Origin: Geothrix sp.
Lineage (GTDB): Bacteria > Acidobacteriota > Holophagae > Holophagales > Holophagaceae
Assembly: GCF_020622065.1 (NCBI RefSeq)
Contig: NZ_JAHRYQ010000002.1
Coordinates: 741,905 to 805,904 of the forward strand
Length of the DNA: 64,000 bases
Direction: 5' to 3'
The notes below the pieces were generated by a model. It saw only the letters and a program-made list of their open reading frames with translations. It was not told the origin of the DNA and ran no database searches. Position numbers and translations under genes: made by a program. Shown in pieces: positions 17,179-25,518 of the stretch (positions within the stretch are counted from its first letter, which is position 1; the number at the start of each line of letters is the position of its first letter).

Positions 17179-17703
17179 TCAGCCCTCCTGCTTCTTGGCC
17201 GCTTTCTCCTTCATGGCCTTGGCGAAGAACTCGGCCACCACCGAATCGGCATCGGCCTTGGTCATGTCGGCCATCTGGGGCTCCCGATGCAGGATGTCGC
17301 GGCCGGCCGGGGCCATCTTGGGCACATGGTCCTCGGTGGGCTGGAGGCGGGACAGGACATAGTGTGAGACCTCAATGAGGCTGCGCCCCACGCGCTCCAG
17401 CTTCTGCCGCACCACATCCTGGTACTGGTACAGGTCGAAGGCGCCCTGGATGTTGTAGGCGCCGTTGTCCGCGTGGAACCCGATGGCCTCCAGCTTGGCC
17501 GTGAGGGAGGCCAGCTCTTCCGAGGGCGGCATCAGGCCCCGCAGGACCTCCTGGCAGTCCCGGGCCAGGGCCTGGATCTCCTCGAAGCTGTGCTGGACCA
17601 CTTCGATCTGGCCAAGCACCCGGTCCGCCCCGCCCTCCTGCTCTTGGAGGATCTGCATGAGCTGATCGGGAATGGCCTGATTTTCCTTGGGTTTGTCCTG
17701 CAT
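17179..17703 (-). CDS. CheZ-like phosphatase domain protein
   Basis: 174 residues, nearly all helical. Heptad-like helices (20-75) lead to the segment LYQYQDVVRQKLERV, where Asp96 and Gln100 match the D-x-x-x-Q spacing of the CheZ active site (Asp143/Gln147 in E. coli) that dephosphorylates CheY. The C-terminal residues (KADADSVVAEFFAKAMKE) could be the CheY-docking helix. Similarity outside this block is weak, so this is a distant relative. It lies 40 bases upstream of the small exported protein and pfkA. motAB some 5 kb away supports a chemotactic organism but not a local operon. Confidence 0.5.
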   Translation of the reverse strand: MQDKPKENQAIPDQLMQILQEQEGGADRVLGQIEVVQHSFEEIQALARDCQEVLRGLMPPSEELASLTAKLEAIGFHADNGAYNIQGAFDLYQYQDVVRQKLERVGRSLIEVSHYVLSRLQPTEDHVPKMAPAGRDILHREPQMADMTKADADSVVAEFFAKAMKEKAAKKQEG

Positions 17704-17788
17704 GGGCGGACTCCGTGATTGTCCTATCGGCCGGGTCCCTCAAATCTTTGAATTCGTCGCTCCAGCCCCCCCGCGATAAACTTTCTAA

Positions 17789-19693
<1,905 letters not shown>

Positions 19694-19713
19694 TCCCCGC
19701 CGCCAGGTGTTAC

Positions 19714-19744
19714 GAAAAAGCCCCGCCGCTGGCGGGGCTTTTTC
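19714..19744 (+). terminator. thiC terminator
   Basis: Perfect stem AAAAAGCCCCGCC with loop GCTG and complementary arm ending in five Ts, 20 bases after the thiC stop. Confidence 0.93.
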
Positions 19745-19795
19745 AAAGGCGTGCGCGTATCATCGGAGCGTTCTCACCACCCCAAGGAGGCCGTC

Positions 19796-20377
19796 ATGGC
19801 TGCAAAGAAGATCCTCATGCTCGTGGGCGATTTCGGAGAGGACTACGAAATCATGGTGCCCTTCCAGGCCCTGCTGGCCGTGGGGCACACGGTCCACGCG
19901 GTCTGCCCTGACAAGAAGGCTGGCGAGTCCGTCGCCACGGCCATCCACGACTTCGAAGGCCACCAGACCTACTCCGAGAAGCCCGGCCACCGCTTCGCCC
20001 TCAACGCCACCTTTGCGGACATCAAGCCGGACCAGTACGACGCCCTGGTGGTGCCCGGCGGTCGTGCACCCGAGTACCTGCGCCTCAACCCGAAGGTGCT
20101 GGAGATCGTGCGCCACTTCTTCACCGCAAAGAAGCCCGTGGCGGCCATCTGTCATGGCGCCCAGATCCTGTCGGCTGCAGGCGTGCTGGAGGGGCGCACC
20201 TGCTCGGCCTACCCCGCCTGCCGCGCCGAGGTGGAGATCGCCAAAGGCAAGTACGCCGACATCGCCATCGATGGCGCCGTCACCGATGGCAACCTCGTCA
20301 CTGCGCCGGCCTGGCCCGCCCATCCCGCCTGGCTCGCCCAGTTCCTGCAGGTGCTCGGAACCCGCATCACGCTATAG
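19796..20377 (+). CDS. DJ-1/PfpI family protein
   Basis: 193 residues from ATG 19796, preceded by AAGGAGG at an ideal distance. Flavodoxin-like fold of the DJ-1/PfpI superfamily with the nucleophile elbow AAICHGAQ (Cys-His) and the supporting glutamate in GGRAPEYLR. Members act as proteases, deglycases or stress chaperones; the sequence does not decide between them. It sits between two strong terminators and is a single-gene unit. Confidence 0.88.
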   Translation: MAAKKILMLVGDFGEDYEIMVPFQALLAVGHTVHAVCPDKKAGESVATAIHDFEGHQTYSEKPGHRFALNATFADIKPDQYDALVVPGGRAPEYLRLNPKVLEIVRHFFTAKKPVAAICHGAQILSAAGVLEGRTCSAYPACRAEVEIAKGKYADIAIDGAVTDGNLVTAPAWPAHPAWLAQFLQVLGTRITL

Positions 20378-20391
20378 ACCACGGTACAGAC

Positions 20392-20423
20392 GAAGCGGCC
20401 CCGCCATCCAGCGGGGCCGCTTC
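20392..20423. terminator. Hairpin between PfpI gene and FKBP gene
   Basis: Stem of 12 bp (AAGCGGCCCCGC, loop CATCCA) between two convergent genes. It lacks a clear T run on either side, so it may act as a bidirectional barrier rather than a classical terminator. Confidence 0.65.
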
Positions 20424-20437
20424 GCCCATGGAACGGC

Positions 20438-20908
20438 TTACTCGACGCCCAGCAGTTCCACCTCGAAGATCAGGTCGGCGTTGGGCGGAATGTCGCCGCC
20501 GGCGCCGCGGACGCCGTAGCCCAGATGCGCCGGGATGTGCAGGGTGCGCTTCCCGCCCACCTTCATGCTCATCAGCCCCTCGTCCCAGCCCTTGATGACG
20601 CGGCCCACGCCGATGGGGATAACCAGGGGCTTACCACGATCCAGGGAGCTGTCGAACTTCTTCCCCTTCTGGCCCTTGTCCGACAGCCAGCCCGTGTAGT
20701 GGACGAGGCAGCGCTGGCCGCGCACGGGAGCCGGTCCAGTGCCCACCTGGACATCGAGATACTGCAGGCCGGTGGCGGTCGTGATCATGGCGGGCGCCTT
20801 CGCTTTGGAGGTCTTGGTCGGTTTCGGACTCGGCTTTTCTGACGCTTTCTGGGCGGCAAGGGGCCCCACCAGCACGAGCGCGGCCAAGGCGAGGGATCTG
20901 CGATTCAT
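20438..20908 (-). CDS. Exported FKBP-type peptidyl-prolyl isomerase
   Basis: 156 residues: signal peptide (LALAALVLVGPLAAQ), a Lys/Pro/Ser-rich linker (residues 21-40), and one FKBP domain with LVHYTGWL, KFDSSLDRGKP, GVGRVIKGWDEGL and IPAHLGYGVRG, the residues lining the proline pocket. It probably assists folding in the periplasm. ATG 20908 follows GGAGG at four bases. It is the last gene before the peptide cluster on the same strand, 55 bases away, but has no evident role in it. Confidence 0.93.
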   Translation of the reverse strand: MNRRSLALAALVLVGPLAAQKASEKPSPKPTKTSKAKAPAMITTATGLQYLDVQVGTGPAPVRGQRCLVHYTGWLSDKGQKGKKFDSSLDRGKPLVIPIGVGRVIKGWDEGLMSMKVGGKRTLHIPAHLGYGVRGAGGDIPPNADLIFEVELLGVE

Positions 20909-20963
20909 GATGCCTCCAGGCTTTCGAGTCTACGCCAAGGGCGCGTGCGGGGCACCCCGTGGG

Positions 20964-21764
20964 TCAGGAGAAGGCCTGGAATCCGGCAATGGCGCCCCGA
21001 ACCTGGAGATCCTGTAGCAACACCCACAGGGCCGGAAGGTCCGACACGCCGAGTTCCCGTGCGGCCTCGGCCAGCGGCGCCGACTGGGCCCGGACCAGCA
21101 GCGCCGCCGTGGCGGGCGTCAGCTCAAGCAGCTGGAAGGCCCCTTCCCGATCCGGGAACGCCAGCAGGTGTGTGGGTCTTGCCTCGGGCACGGGCCCGTC
21201 TTCGCTCACCCGGTGGACGGCATGCCCGTAGGCCACCACCTGGGTCGCGGGGTGGAGGACGATGCGATCTCCCACCCGGGGCTCGGGTCGCAGGTCCGCA
21301 GGCAGCTCCGCCTCGGGAAACCGGCTCACCAGCACTTCCAGGATTTCGGCGTGGGCCAGTTCCGGCAGGAAGGGCCACCGGCTCCGCCCCCACGCGCTTT
21401 CCACCAACCAGCCCAGAAAGGCGGGCGCGATGTCACGGTAGTGGGAGCTCCGAACGCAGCGGGCCTCCAGGAACGCCTGGAGGCAGGCCTCCCAGACCCC
21501 CTCCCGCTCCAGCAGCGCCCGGGTGATCGGGAACATGGTCTCGATGGGATCCACGAGGCTGAGGCGGGCCAGCTCCCGATAGGCCGACAGGCCCTCGCGG
21601 AACGCCAGAAAAGCCTGCTGGTCCGGTTCCCCCAGCCCTCGTCGCTGGGCAAAACCCACGGCATCCCCCTCGAAGGCCTCGCCCTCCGCGTCGAGCACCA
21701 GCCCCGCCAGAGCCCGCTGCAGGATGAGGGTGCGGGGCTCGGCCCCGGCAAGGGTTTCAGCCAT
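20964..21764 (-). CDS. DUF2063 domain protein, predicted partner of the MNIO enzyme
   Basis: 266 residues from ATG 21764 (GGGAG eight bases upstream), overlapping the DUF692 gene by eight bases. The N-terminal 100 residues (LILQRALAGLVLD ... FAQRRGLGEPDQQAFLAFREGLSAYRELARLSLVDPIETMFPITRALL) fit the DUF2063/HvfC-type domain, and the C-terminal part resembles a winged-helix-like peptide-recognition domain. In characterised MNIO systems this type of protein binds the precursor leader and delivers it to the enzyme. Its position as third gene supports that role here. The DUF call is moderately firm, the role is inferred. Confidence 0.72.
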   Translation of the reverse strand: MAETLAGAEPRTLILQRALAGLVLDAEGEAFEGDAVGFAQRRGLGEPDQQAFLAFREGLSAYRELARLSLVDPIETMFPITRALLEREGVWEACLQAFLEARCVRSSHYRDIAPAFLGWLVESAWGRSRWPFLPELAHAEILEVLVSRFPEAELPADLRPEPRVGDRIVLHPATQVVAYGHAVHRVSEDGPVPEARPTHLLAFPDREGAFQLLELTPATAALLVRAQSAPLAEAARELGVSDLPALWVLLQDLQVRGAIAGFQAFS

Positions 21765-22632
21765 GATCCGTCTCCCGCGCGGGCGCCGCCAGCACCTGGT
21801 CATAGGCCACCTGGATGCGGTCTCGCTCCAGGAGCAGCTCTTCCAGGGCCGGGATGTGGTTGTCGCGCTCGAGCAGCACGGGCACGGGGCGCCCGAGGCG
21901 CGCGAGGGCCCACTGCATCAGCTCGATCACCGGGTCGATGACCGCCGCCCCGTGGGTATCGACCGTGAGCGTCCCGAAGCGCTTGTGCCCTGCGATGTGC
22001 AGCTGCGCCACGCGGTCCAGGGGCATGCGCGCCAGCCAGGCCTTGGGATCGAAGCCGAAGTTGAGGGCGTTGACATAGACATTGTTCACATCCAGCAGCC
22101 AGCCCACATCCGCCCCCTCCAGCACCTCCGTGATGAAGGTCGCCTCGTCCATCTCGGCCCGACCCAGCTCGGCATAGTAGGTGATGTTCTCCAGCAGGAG
22201 CGGCACCGGCAGTCGGGCCTGGAGATCCCGGGCCCGCGCCACCGTGTGCCGGACGGCCTCCCGCGTGAAGGGGATCGGCAGCAGCTCATGAAGGCAGCTG
22301 CCGTCCACGCTCGTGAAGCAGAGGTGCTCGGAGTGCCAGGGCGTTTCCGTGCGGACCAGGAAGCGCCCCAGCTCCTGCAAATAAACCTCATCCCAGGGAT
22401 CGAAACCGCCCAGGGAGATGGCCAGGCCATGGGTGAGAACCGGGTCCCGGTCGAGGATGGCGCACGCGTCCCGGTGGGGTCGGCCGCCATCCCCGATCAC
22501 ATTCTCGGGGCAGGTCTCCCAGAAGGGCACGCCATGCTCCGCCAGGGCTGCCACCGCCTCCAGATGGGGGCGGCGGAGGCCCAGGCCCACACCCGCGAAC
22601 CGGCCAAAGCCGCCGAGCCCGTCCTGCGTCAT
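21757..22632 (-). CDS. DUF692 family multinuclear non-heme iron enzyme (MNIO)
   Basis: 291 residues, TIM-barrel fold of the DUF692 family. Metal-ligand and active-site blocks are visible in order: GVGLGLRRPHLEA, HGLAISLGG, HSEHLCF, LLENITYY, LLDVNNVYVNA, AQLHIAGH and the aspartate/glutamate region near VLLERDNHIPALEEL. Characterised members (MbnB, HvfB and relatives) oxidise cysteines in precursor peptides to oxazolone, thiooxazole or similar groups using two or three irons. The start is 16 bases after the precursor stop and its end overlaps the partner gene, so all three genes form one operon. Confidence 0.9.
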   Translation of the reverse strand: MTQDGLGGFGRFAGVGLGLRRPHLEAVAALAEHGVPFWETCPENVIGDGGRPHRDACAILDRDPVLTHGLAISLGGFDPWDEVYLQELGRFLVRTETPWHSEHLCFTSVDGSCLHELLPIPFTREAVRHTVARARDLQARLPVPLLLENITYYAELGRAEMDEATFITEVLEGADVGWLLDVNNVYVNALNFGFDPKAWLARMPLDRVAQLHIAGHKRFGTLTVDTHGAAVIDPVIELMQWALARLGRPVPVLLERDNHIPALEELLLERDRIQVAYDQVLAAPARETDHG

Positions 22633-22648
22633 GGAATCCCCGCGTGGC

Positions 22649-22969
22649 TTACTTCTTTTCCTTGCCGCAGCTGCCTTCTTTCTTGTCCTTCTTGTCCTTC
22701 TTCATATCCTGGCTGCCGCAGCCGCCGCCCCCTCCACAGCCCCCCTCCTTGGCCTTGTCCTTGGCGCCCTTGGCTCCCTTGGCCTCCTTGGCCTTCGCGG
22801 GAGCCTTCTCGCCCTCCTTCGGGTCCTTCGAGCCGCAGTCCCCAGCCTGGGTCAGGGCCGCGTCCGCCCCAAAGGAGCCGACGGGAGTGGCGCCAAGGGT
22901 GGTGGACCCGCCCGCCATCAGGGAGCCGGCGGCGAAGAGCGTGGCGACACCGACGAGTTTCGTGATCAT
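22649..22969 (-). CDS. Predicted MNIO precursor peptide (exported, Cys-motif)
   Basis: 106 residues with an N-terminal signal peptide (about 1-20, MITKLVGVATLFAAGSLMAG). The mature part holds four cysteines: DCGSKD (Cys45), EGGCG (Cys78), GGCGSQD (Cys84) and EGSCG (Cys101), spaced by Lys/Glu/Ala-rich linkers. EGxCG motifs after a signal peptide are the mark of HvfA/DUF2282-type (bufferin-like) precursors modified by DUF692 enzymes. ATG 22969 follows AGGAGG at five bases. No other copy of this peptide is in the window. Modification and metal-binding role are inferred from family and context. Confidence 0.75.
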   Translation of the reverse strand: MITKLVGVATLFAAGSLMAGGSTTLGATPVGSFGADAALTQAGDCGSKDPKEGEKAPAKAKEAKGAKGAKDKAKEGGCGGGGGCGSQDMKKDKKDKKEGSCGKEKK

Positions 22970-22978
22970 GGAATCCTC

Positions 22979-23000
22979 CTGGCGGCCAAGGCCGCGCCAG
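22979..23000 (-). promoter_or_regulatory. Hairpin directly ahead of the precursor ribosome-binding site
   Basis: On the minus strand CTGGCG ... CGCCAG forms a bulged hairpin whose 3' arm runs into the AGGAGG of the precursor gene. It could modulate translation, but no ligand-binding structure is recognisable. Confidence 0.3.
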
Positions 23001-23016
23001 GGGCCGCAGGGCAGCC

Positions 23017-23055
23017 CCGATCATCGGACATGACCCGTCCGGCCCGACGATCGGG
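23017..23055 (-). promoter_or_regulatory. Two similar 11-bp palindromes upstream of the peptide cluster
   Basis: CCGATCATCGG (23,017-23,027) and CCGACGATCGG (23,044-23,054) differ at two positions, are both near-palindromic and lie 27 bases apart centre to centre, 48 to 86 bases ahead of the precursor start. This is the geometry of a double operator for a dimeric regulator. The regulator is not in the window, and the 11-mers could be chance in this GC-rich context. Confidence 0.4.
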
Positions 23056-23105
23056 CGGGAACACAGGGTGGTCAGGTCGTCAGCCAGTGGGGTGCAGCGT
23101 CCCGC

Positions 23106-23250
23106 TTTGGCGTGACGCTTTTTTTGGATTCCGTCTCAAAAAACCGTAGGGGATTCGCACCCCGGGACCTCGATCGGCTTTTTATTGTCGTGGGGAGGAT
23201 TTGAACCCATGGCTGACAACCACTCGGGCGTTCAAGTCTCAAGGCCCCAA
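23106..23250 (-). other. tRNA-like debris in the gap between the peptide cluster and tRNA-Asn
   Basis: This is the rest of the 320-base gap. On the minus strand it holds a T-arm-like GGGTTCAAATCC preceded by an anticodon-arm-like GTGGTTGTCAGCCAT (loop reading GTC) with no variable loop, then about 45 bases on a second T-arm-like GGGGTGCGAATCCCC. Neither folds into a complete cloverleaf with a proper acceptor stem and CCA. They look like eroded tRNA genes or recombination leftovers at a tRNA site. No ORF of note. Confidence 0.4.
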
Positions 23251-23251
23251 T

Positions 23252-23291
23252 CAAAACAAGAAGAGGTCCCGCGGGACCTCTTCTTGTTTTG
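23252..23291 (-). terminator. Perfect 40-bp palindrome, tRNA-Asn terminator
   Basis: The 40 bases are an exact palindrome centred on CCCGCGGG, arms rich in A/G on one side and ending CTTGTTTTG on the minus strand. It overlaps the CCA end of tRNA-Asn by two bases, so it most simply is the terminator of that transcript. Confidence 0.75.
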
Positions 23292-23365
23292 GCTCCGGAG
23301 GAGGGATTTGAACCCCCGACCTAGTGATTAACAGTCACCCGCTCTGACCCCTGAGCTACTCCGGA
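23290..23365 (-). tRNA. tRNA-Asn (GTT), CCA encoded
   Basis: 76 bases including the encoded CCA. Seven-base acceptor stem TCCGGAG/CTCCGGA with discriminator G, D-arm GCTCAGGGGTCAGAGC, anticodon arm GTGACTGTTAATCAC with anticodon GTT, variable loop, and T-arm GGGGGTTCAAATCCCTC. All stems pair. Minus strand, transcribed alone and ended by the palindromic hairpin. Confidence 0.95.
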
Positions 23366-23446
23366 AAGGGCAAGGGTCCATTCTACCGGAGGTGGGCGGA
23401 GATTCAAGCGTGGGGCTGCGGGACCTGTGATCCGCGTCGCGCCGGG

Positions 23447-24031
23447 CTAATTCCGCTGCAGTTCCATGAGGATCTGGCGGGCGGCCGCCTTGAGGGTCTC
23501 GATGACGCCGGTGCCCTTGCTGGCTACGGCCTCGATCATGGGCTCGCCGCGGAACCGGAGCAGCCGTTCCATCTCGGACACCGCCGCGGCGGAAGGCATG
23601 TCGCGCTTGTTCAGCTGGAGGACATACGGAATTGACCGGATGTCGAAGCCGTTCTCCTTCAGGTTCGTGGCCAGATTCGCGATGGACTCGATGTTGGCCT
23701 CCATCCGCGCCTTCTGGCTGTCGGCCACGAAGATGATGCCGTCGCAGCCACGAAGAATGAGCTTGCGGCTGGCGTCGTAGAAGACCTGACCGGGCACGGT
23801 GTAGAGATGGAAACGGACCTTGAAGCCCTTGACCATGCCCATGTCGAGGGGCAGGAAATCGAAGAACAGGGTCCGGTCGGTCTCAGTGGCGAGGCTGACC
23901 AGCTTGCCGCGCTTGTCCGGGTTCGCCTGCTCGTAGATCCACTGGATGTTCGTCGTCTTCCCACAGAGCCCGGGACCGTAATAGACGATCTTGCAGTTGA
24001 TCTCGCGCGACGCGTAGTTGATGAAGGTCAT
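23447..24031 (-). CDS. mglA: MglA-type small Ras-like GTPase
   Basis: 194 residues. The P-loop YYGPGLCGKTTN, the TVPGQVFYDASRKLIL switch region and the LNKRDM guanine-specificity motif mark MglA, the polarity GTPase known from Myxococcus and Thermus. MglA in its GTP form sits at a cell pole and directs motility machines or type IV pili. mglB, its activating protein, lies 14 bases upstream. No pilus or gliding genes are nearby. Confidence 0.93.
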   Translation of the reverse strand: MTFINYASREINCKIVYYGPGLCGKTTNIQWIYEQANPDKRGKLVSLATETDRTLFFDFLPLDMGMVKGFKVRFHLYTVPGQVFYDASRKLILRGCDGIIFVADSQKARMEANIESIANLATNLKENGFDIRSIPYVLQLNKRDMPSAAAVSEMERLLRFRGEPMIEAVASKGTGVIETLKAAARQILMELQRN

Positions 24032-24045
24032 GTCGCCGCCCGGCC

Positions 24046-24543
24046 TCAGTCGCCGAACAGGCGATCGATGTCTTCATCCGTGATCTCCGAGAAGGGGCTC
24101 TCGAAGCGACCCCCGTTGTCGGATTCCTTCTGCGCCCGCTGCTCCACCTGATCGAAGATCTCCTGGAGCTCCTTGCTGGCCTTCTTCACCCGCAGGCGCA
24201 CCAGGGCGAGGCTGGAGTTCTGATCGAAGATCACCACCAGGATCCCGCGCTTGCCCACGATGGAGATGTGCAGGTTGTCCTTCTCCCCTTCGTGGAAGAG
24301 CAGGCTGAATTCCTTCTCCCCGATGAGCTTGGCCAGGCCGTCGGTGGCCGCCACATTGCCGGCGGTCAGGGACGCGAGACTGGTGGCATCGATGCTCTTC
24401 ACATCCCCTGCCGCCGCAATCTGCTGGCCGTTCTTGTCCACCAGGAACACCACCTTGGCGGAAGCATCTTTCTGGAGGCGGCCGATGATCTCCTGGAGGA
24501 GTTTGTACTCCTCCTCAAACATGATGAGATCCAGCTTGGCCAC
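24046..24543 (-). CDS. mglB: MglB-type roadblock/LC7 protein (GTPase-activating partner of MglA)
   Basis: 165 residues from the GTG at 24543, chosen because GGAGG lies five bases upstream; the frame runs on to 24582 without a ribosome-binding site. One roadblock/LC7 domain (about residues 8-130) with VVFLVDKNGQQIAAAG and ASLTAGNVAATDGLAKLIG, then an acidic tail ending EDIDRLFGD. Roadblock dimers act as GAP for MglA and set the lagging pole. The tail is longer than in the minimal domain. Confidence 0.88.
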   Translation of the reverse strand: MAKLDLIMFEEEYKLLQEIIGRLQKDASAKVVFLVDKNGQQIAAAGDVKSIDATSLASLTAGNVAATDGLAKLIGEKEFSLLFHEGEKDNLHISIVGKRGILVVIFDQNSSLALVRLRVKKASKELQEIFDQVEQRAQKESDNGGRFESPFSEITDEDIDRLFGD

Positions 24544-24588
24544 AACAACCTCCGGGGGACTGCTTCCTGGAGGATACCGCACTTTATT

Positions 24589-25425
24589 TCAGTAGGACCC
24601 CGACCCGACCTCGCCCTGAACCACGGCCACGGAGGCGGACAGGCCCAGACGCGTGGCGCCAGCCAGGACCATGCGCAGGGCGCCCTCGTAGGTGCGGATC
24701 CCGCCGGAAGCCTTCACGCCCATGCCGGTGCCCACGGTGCGCCGCATGAGTGCCACATCGGCCTCGGTGGCCCCACCGGTGGAGAACCCCGTGGAGGTCT
24801 TCACGAAGTCGAGACCGGCCTCCAGCGCCAAGGTGCAGGCCCGCGTCTTCTCCTCCTCGGAGAGCAGGCAGGTTTCGAGGATCACCTTCAGGACCGCGGG
24901 GGCCGGAACCGAGGCCCTCAGGCCTTCCAGATCCCGGCGCACGGTATCCCAGTCGCCGCCCTTGGCCGCGCCGATGGCCAGCACCATGTCCACCTCCTGG
25001 GCCCCGTCGTGCAGGGCCTGCTCGGCCTCCCGGGCCTTGGCCCGGAGGGCCGAAGCCCCCAGGGGGAAGCCGACCACGGTGCAGGTCCGGACGGCGCTGC
25101 CCTTCAACAGGGAGGCGGCCAGGGGCACCCACAGGGGGTTCACGCAGACCGAGGCGAAGCCATGCTTCCGGGCTTCCGCGCAGAGGACCTCCACCTGAGC
25201 TCCCGTGGCGTCCGCCTTCAGGAGGGTGTGGTCGATGAGGGGCGACAGGTCCCAGGGCCCGGCGGGAGGGGCCACCTGGGCGGCCACCCGGTGGTGCTGA
25301 CCCGAACCATCGCGGAAAAGGCACATCTCTTCCACGCAGCCCAAGAGCTGGGGCCTGGCATCACCCGCCAGGGGCTGCAGGCGGGCCCGGAGTTCAGCGG
25401 TGAGGTCGAGGAGGGGATCGATCAT
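24589..25425 (-). CDS. deoC: Deoxyribose-phosphate aldolase
   Basis: Cleaves 2-deoxyribose-5-phosphate to glyceraldehyde-3-phosphate and acetaldehyde in nucleoside catabolism. The DeoC barrel has LIDHTLLKADAT, CTVVGFPLGAS, EVDMVLAIGA, LKVILETCLL and DFVKTSTGFSTGGAT, where VKTS holds the Schiff-base lysine, plus KASGGIR. A roughly 55-residue extension precedes the barrel. The start is uncertain: ATG 25425 is used here (278 residues), with 25437 or 25506 possible; none has a well-placed ribosome-binding site. Confidence 0.9.
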   Translation of the reverse strand: MIDPLLDLTAELRARLQPLAGDARPQLLGCVEEMCLFRDGSGQHHRVAAQVAPPAGPWDLSPLIDHTLLKADATGAQVEVLCAEARKHGFASVCVNPLWVPLAASLLKGSAVRTCTVVGFPLGASALRAKAREAEQALHDGAQEVDMVLAIGAAKGGDWDTVRRDLEGLRASVPAPAVLKVILETCLLSEEEKTRACTLALEAGLDFVKTSTGFSTGGATEADVALMRRTVGTGMGVKASGGIRTYEGALRMVLAGATRLGLSASVAVVQGEVGSGSY

Positions 25426-25518
25426 GCCTTCCATCATGGCCGCTGCGTCGAGTGCGGGAAAGCCGTACGCGGAAAGCGGGCCGAAGCCCGCTTTCCGGTC
25501 GTTCAAATGGAAGCCTGA

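Noticed and set aside
21757-22632. DUF692 gene as a xylose-isomerase-like sugar enzyme
   Set aside because: Same barrel fold, but the His/Glu/Asp blocks and the neighbouring peptide and DUF2063 genes fit the MNIO family.
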